From Dehalococcoidales bacterium (GTDB lineage: Bacteria > Chloroflexota > Dehalococcoidia > Dehalococcoidales > ARS1013), in contig DAOWHE010000044.1 in NCBI GenBank assembly GCA_030641585.1, positions 1 through 9,420 of the forward strand: DNA of 9,420 nucleotides. Reading direction: 5' to 3'. Every line of letters begins with the position of its first letter. The first letter of the stretch is position 1. Shown here one piece after another: positions 6,214 through 9,420 of the stretch. The notes below the pieces were generated by a model, which was not told where the DNA came from, did not search any database, and saw nothing but the letters and a program-made list of their open reading frames with translations. The position numbers and the translations under genes are program-made.

Positions 6214-6242
6214 ACACTATCACAGGAAGCGCTGACTGTCAA
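6214..6242 (-). promoter_or_regulatory. promoter of the hisD-proximal cytochrome gene
   Basis: Right after the hisD stop the minus strand has a perfect -35 TTGACA (6237-6242), 17 bases of spacer, and an extended -10, TGA-TAGTGT (hexamer 6214-6219). The start would be near 6207, about 42 bases before the ATG. The layout, and the bases TTGACAGT and CTGTG, are shared with the other cytochrome promoter. The cytochromes can therefore probably be expressed apart from the histidine operon. Confidence 0.65.
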
Positions 6243-6246
6243 CAGT

Positions 6247-7563
6247 TTATCTCAGCCGCTTCTCTACCGCCCGGGCATGAGCCTCAAAGCCCTCAGCACG
6301 GGCAATGGTTATGGCCGCCGGCCCCAGCTCTCTCAAGCTGGCATCATCTACCGTAACAACATTCATGTACTTTATAAAATCAGTTATATTGAGCAGCGAG
6401 CTAAAGCGGGCGGTGCCGCCTGTCGACAAAGCATGGCTGGGTCCAGCCACATAGTCGCCCAAGACCACCGTCGGCTTCTGCCCAACAAATATACAGCCGG
6501 CGTTAGTTATCTGACTAATATAAGAATCGGCTTCTTTTACCATCAGACAAAGGTGTTCCGGGGCATACAGATTGGCAAGCCGAATAGCCTCGCCAGTACC
6601 TGCCACCACCACTATCATCCCTCTGTTTGCCAGGGACTCGGTGGCTATAGCCTTTCGCTCCAGAGTATCCAGTTGTCGCTCCAGCTCTCTACTTACCTGG
6701 TCGGCCAACTGCTGCGAGGTGGTTATCAAAATAGCCGAAGCCAGTGGGTCATGCTCTGCCTGAGCCAGAAGGTCAGCGGCACAGTATTGGGGGCTGGCCG
6801 TTTCATCAGCGATAATTACCACCTCACTTGGTCCCTGAAGTCCGTCAATATCAACCACACCGTAGACGAGTTTCTTGGCCAGCATAACAAAGATATTTCC
6901 CGGGCCACAAATCTTGTCAACCCTGGGGATAGACTGGGTACCATAGGCCAAGGCGGCAACTGCCTGGGCACCACCAATACAAAAAATACGGTCAACCTTA
7001 GCAATGTCGGCGGCAACCAATGTTGCTGCCGGCACTGCCCCATTTGCCGCCGGTGGCGTAACCAGGATAACCTGATTGACCCCGGCCACCTTAGCCGGTA
7101 TAGCAGTCATCAGCACCGTCGACGGATAGCAGGCGGTGCCGCCGGGAGCATAAACACCAACACACTCCAGTGTACGTATCAGGGTACCGGGGGCCATCTT
7201 GGCCACACCACTCAAGAAAGCATCTTTCTGTGCCACCTGAAAGGAAAGTATTCGTCCTGCGGCAAGCTTCAACGCTGTTAAGAGTTCAGGCTCAACCTGT
7301 CGATAGGCTTTACTTACCTCATCCTTGCCTACTTCAAGCGACCCAAGCTTCACCCGGTCAATCTTAAGACTATAATCAATAAGGGCGGCATCACCCCTGT
7401 TTCGCACCTCGGCAATGATTTGTTTAACGGCTTGCTCCGGGTCCTCGGTGCCGAACATCTCCTTAAGTCTCCTCTTCAGCACCGGCGAAACAGAGTAGTC
7501 ACCGGATGATGCCTGCCTTTTTAAGCGCGATTCTGCCTGTTTAAAACCCTTAACTATTCTCAA
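6247..7563 (-). CDS. hisD: histidinol dehydrogenase
   Basis: HisD is a zinc-dependent NAD enzyme that oxidises L-histidinol to histidine in two steps. Landmarks, numbered from the upstream ATG at 7584, are GVYAPGGTACYPSTVLM (143-159), IGGAQAVAALAYGT (203-216), CGPGN (226-230) and GPSE (251-254). Zinc ligands Gln275 and His278 lie in LAQAEHD, the catalytic pair Glu343-His344 in YAPEHL, Asp377 in VLGDYVAGPSH, and the last ligands Glu431 and His436 in AEGFEAH, with the usual five-residue spacing. I prefer the TTG start at 7563. GGAGG lies 9 bases before it, it is one base after the hisG stop, and it gives the usual N-terminus (M)RIVKGF. The ATG at 7584 would add seven residues and overlap hisG by 20 bases. 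All catalytic residues are intact, although tail fragments of this gene are duplicated downstream. Confidence 0.96.
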   Translation of the reverse strand: MRIVKGFKQAESRLKRQASSGDYSVSPVLKRRLKEMFGTEDPEQAVKQIIAEVRNRGDAALIDYSLKIDRVKLGSLEVGKDEVSKAYRQVEPELLTALKLAAGRILSFQVAQKDAFLSGVAKMAPGTLIRTLECVGVYAPGGTACYPSTVLMTAIPAKVAGVNQVILVTPPAANGAVPAATLVAADIAKVDRIFCIGGAQAVAALAYGTQSIPRVDKICGPGNIFVMLAKKLVYGVVDIDGLQGPSEVVIIADETASPQYCAADLLAQAEHDPLASAILITTSQQLADQVSRELERQLDTLERKAIATESLANRGMIVVVAGTGEAIRLANLYAPEHLCLMVKEADSYISQITNAGCIFVGQKPTVVLGDYVAGPSHALSTGGTARFSSLLNITDFIKYMNVVTVDDASLRELGPAAITIARAEGFEAHARAVEKRLR

Positions 7564-7564
7564 T

Positions 7565-8986
7565 TCAGATTGCCTCCACTGCATCCTGGAGCATCTTAAG
7601 CAAAGACTTTATTCTCTCACCCTTAACAGAGCTGGCTATACTTCCGGTACTGCCAATCAGGCAGGCTGTTGAGGTAAAGAGAGTGTCTATAATCTTAAGG
7701 TTATGTCTGGCTATGGTCCGCCCGGTCTCGGTATTCTCAATCAGCAAATCTGCATCCTCCGGCAAGAAGGCTTCAGTGGCGCCCCAGGTAGGAATCACCC
7801 TATACATGCCCAGGTGATTAGTTCTGGCATACTTGTCGGCTATATTTAAGTACTCCGAAGCTACCCGGTAGGCTACCTTGCTCTGGCGACAAAGCTGCCT
7901 CAGACCATCAGTATCGTCCACAGGTACATCTTTGCTGACGACAGCCACTATTCTTACCTTACCGTATTTGAGGTCTAAAAGCTCTGTTGCCGGACTGGAC
8001 GGAAACTGATAGCAGTGCTCGGTGAGCCAATCTCTGCCGGTGATAGCCAAATCAAAATTGCCATTTGCTACCTGCAGTGGCATATCCTGGGGTCTAATTA
8101 CCTTGATTAGTACTCCATCCAGGCTACTTGTCGGTCTGCGACTACCCACCGCTGACGGGTAATCGTCAATCTGAATCCCAGCCCGGTCTAATATGCGACG
8201 GACATGCAGCTGCTGATGTCCATCGGGCAGAGCCAGCCTAACTACATCATCAGGCACTTGCCTGGCAAAAGGCAACTCGGTTGCTGCCGATACTTTTATC
8301 TCCTCTAATGGAGAGAGATTCTTCTCCGCCGGCGGTAGGTTATCGGTAATAGAAGACAGTATCTCAGCCATGTCTTTTGCTTTCAGGCTATACCTGTTGG
8401 CTATAAGACATGCCCCAAAATCAAGGACTTTGCTTAAGGGCACCAGGCCATGGTTAAGGACTTCCCCCCCTGTTTTCCTCGGCAGTAGCACAATGTCAGC
8501 ACTCTCTGGAGGATAAGCCTCAGCCGCCCCCCAGAGGGGATATATGCAAAACCGCTTCAGTCTCGTGTGTGCCGCAAATGATTCAGCCAGGTTGGGGTAC
8601 TCACTGGCGATACGGATAATATCCCACTTTGTCGCCAGTGTCTCCAGACTGGCTACTCCATAAGATACAGCAGCCGCCATATATAGAGCACCCTCGCCAT
8701 ACCCCAGGTCTCTTACCTTAACCAGAGCGCTGCTCGGATATTTAACTAAAAGCTCCTCAACCCAGTCCAGCCCACAAATCCCCAGGTCATAGTTGCCTAC
8801 CGCCACCTGAATGGGTATGTCCTTTTCGTGGAATATCTTAGCCTTAAGAGCCGGGAACCTTTGTGAGCTAAGGCGGTAAGAGCGCGCTCCCTCATGGTAA
8901 TCACCTAAGCCCCAGCCGGCTTTCTCAAGTATGGCCGCCGTCTTGGCTAAAAGGCCCCCCTTGGGCAAAGCTATCTTGATTGGCAT
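7565..8986 (-). CDS. hisG: ATP phosphoribosyltransferase with two tandem HisG catalytic modules
   Basis: HisG condenses ATP and PRPP, the first and feedback-controlled step of histidine synthesis. Short-form HisG has about 210 residues and long-form about 290; this frame has 473 and contains two short-form modules (about 3-212 and 248-473) joined by a linker. Matching blocks are IKIALPKGG (3-11) with VRLALPDGH (249-257), DIPIQVAVGNYDLGICGLDW (56-75) with DMPLQVANGNFDLAITGRDW (301-320), RIASEYPN (125-132) with RVASEYLN (374-381), and PLWGAAEAYPPESAD (150-164) with PTWGATEAFLPEDAD (399-413). The PRPP loop is intact in module 2 (ETGRTI, 420-425) but is KTGGEV (171-176) in module 1. The N-terminal LPKG motif is intact only in module 1. 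There is no ACT-like regulatory domain, which fits the adjacent hisZ. The ATG at 8986 follows the hisZ stop by one base; a longer frame to 9061 only overlaps hisZ. Confidence 0.93.
   Translation of the reverse strand: MPIKIALPKGGLLAKTAAILEKAGWGLGDYHEGARSYRLSSQRFPALKAKIFHEKDIPIQVAVGNYDLGICGLDWVEELLVKYPSSALVKVRDLGYGEGALYMAAAVSYGVASLETLATKWDIIRIASEYPNLAESFAAHTRLKRFCIYPLWGAAEAYPPESADIVLLPRKTGGEVLNHGLVPLSKVLDFGACLIANRYSLKAKDMAEILSSITDNLPPAEKNLSPLEEIKVSAATELPFARQVPDDVVRLALPDGHQQLHVRRILDRAGIQIDDYPSAVGSRRPTSSLDGVLIKVIRPQDMPLQVANGNFDLAITGRDWLTEHCYQFPSSPATELLDLKYGKVRIVAVVSKDVPVDDTDGLRQLCRQSKVAYRVASEYLNIADKYARTNHLGMYRVIPTWGATEAFLPEDADLLIENTETGRTIARHNLKIIDTLFTSTACLIGSTGSIASSVKGERIKSLLKMLQDAVEAI
7573..7577 (-). 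promoter_or_regulatory. Shine-Dalgarno site that decides the hisD start
   Basis: GGAGG on the minus strand lies inside the last codons of hisG, 9 bases before the TTG at 7563. It lies downstream of the alternative ATG at 7584, so it cannot serve that codon. This supports the TTG start and coupling of hisD translation to the end of hisG. Confidence 0.6.
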
Positions 8987-8987
8987 C

Positions 8988-9420
8988 TTAACCACTCCCC
9001 ACAAAAGCCAAAACCTCAGCGGCAGACTCAACACTGGACTTCTTACCGCCAAGTTTATCACTCAAGACAAACCTTGGTGATTTACTTTGAATCTCAAGAA
9101 CGAAGTCATAGCTGGCTACTTCCTCGCCACCGAGAGCAAGTTCGGTTACATAGCCGGCTTCACGAAGGCGGCTGGCGATACCGAAGCCTTCTTTCATCAC
9201 CTCTGATGCAACACGAACCAGAATCCTTTTTGTCATAAGCTCCGCTGAAGCTTCCGGCTTCACCAGCTTCATCAAGCTGTCCAGATAAAGGGCAAAACCG
9301 GCTGCCGGTGTATCCTGCTCACCCATTTGCGAAATCAGGGCATCATATCTGCCACCGCCACCAATGTTTTCCCCTCCAATAAAGAGATGGAAAATAACCC
9401 CGGTATAGTACTCAAAGCCC
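8988..9420 (-). CDS. hisZ: ATP phosphoribosyltransferase regulatory subunit HisZ (partial)
   Basis: HisZ is a catalytically dead relative of histidyl-tRNA synthetase that pairs with short-form HisG and carries histidine feedback control. The gene runs in from the right edge; 143 C-terminal residues are visible, and the ATG at 9326 is internal. The frame shows FEYYTG and then GGGRYDALISQMG, both typical of the HisRS/HisZ fold. The motif 3 region, however, reads GFALYLDSL where HisRS has GFA.G.ERL. The ATP-binding arginine is therefore missing, which points to HisZ rather than an active synthetase. About 85 further residues (beginning near TKRILVRV) resemble the anticodon-binding-type C-terminal domain kept in some HisZ proteins. 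Its stop is one base from the hisG start. HisS-like paralogue remains the alternative. Confidence 0.85.
   Translation of the reverse strand, partial: GFEYYTGVIFHLFIGGENIGGGGRYDALISQMGEQDTPAAGFALYLDSLMKLVKPEASAELMTKRILVRVASEVMKEGFGIASRLREAGYVTELALGGEEVASYDFVLEIQSKSPRFVLSDKLGGKKSSVESAAEVLAFVGSG

Noticed and set aside
6211..6242. TTGACA at 6211 on the plus strand, and its inverted pairing with TGTCAA at 6237-6242 as an operator
   Set aside because: No plus-strand gene follows. The left half is not kept in the duplicated copy between the cytochromes, while the minus-strand -35 is, so the dyad is probably fortuitous.
6193..7281. 362-codon open frame on the plus strand opposite hisD
   Set aside because: It is fully antisense to a clear HisD coding sequence with all zinc and catalytic residues. 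The translation has no recognisable domain and looks like an opposite-strand shadow.
8987..9061. N-terminal extension of HisG by 25 residues
   Set aside because: It would overlap the end of hisZ and precede the normal start MPIKIALPKG. The internal ATG at 8986 has GGGGAG upstream and lies one base after the hisZ stop.

Overview
This window looks like chromosomal DNA of a bacterium with mid-range GC. It carries two biosynthetic gene clusters that face each other. The gene set (short-form HisG with HisZ, long-form PurC, small lipoprotein c-type cytochromes) and the general look of the proteins suggest Chloroflexota, possibly Dehalococcoidia. That placement is inference from memory of protein style and was not tested by a search.

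Left arm, plus strand (1-3231): a tightly packed purine operon, purD (3' part only) - purE - purB - purC. It covers glycinamide ribonucleotide synthesis, the CAIR mutase step, SAICAR synthesis and adenylosuccinate lyase. purE and purB overlap by ATGA. No purK is visible although PurE is of the class that normally needs it.

Centre (3232-3466): purC and hisB converge on a spacer that holds two strong palindromes and a purine mirror repeat.

Right arm, minus strand (9420 down to 3467): a histidine operon in the order hisZ (partial) - hisG - hisD - [cytochrome c - cytochrome c] - hisC - hisB. The hisZ/hisG, hisG/hisD and hisC/hisB junctions are overlapping or nearly abutting. Between hisD and hisC, two paralogous lipoprotein monohaem cytochromes interrupt the pathway. 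Each has its own promoter-like element, and a terminator-like hairpin lies after the pair, so hisC-hisB probably needs its own promoter.

Two observations stand out. (1) HisG is about 473 residues long and consists of two complete short-form HisG catalytic modules in tandem. The first keeps the N-terminal ALPKG motif but has lost the PRPP loop; the second keeps the ETGRT PRPP loop but has a changed N-terminal motif. (2) The spacer between the two cytochrome genes is a decayed copy of the hisD 3' end plus the cytochrome promoter, and a third, more eroded copy follows the second cytochrome. The cytochromes therefore appear to have spread by tandem duplication of a unit consisting of the hisD tail, the promoter and the cytochrome gene, leaving hisD fossils behind. 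No mobile element, CRISPR array, tRNA or rRNA was seen.
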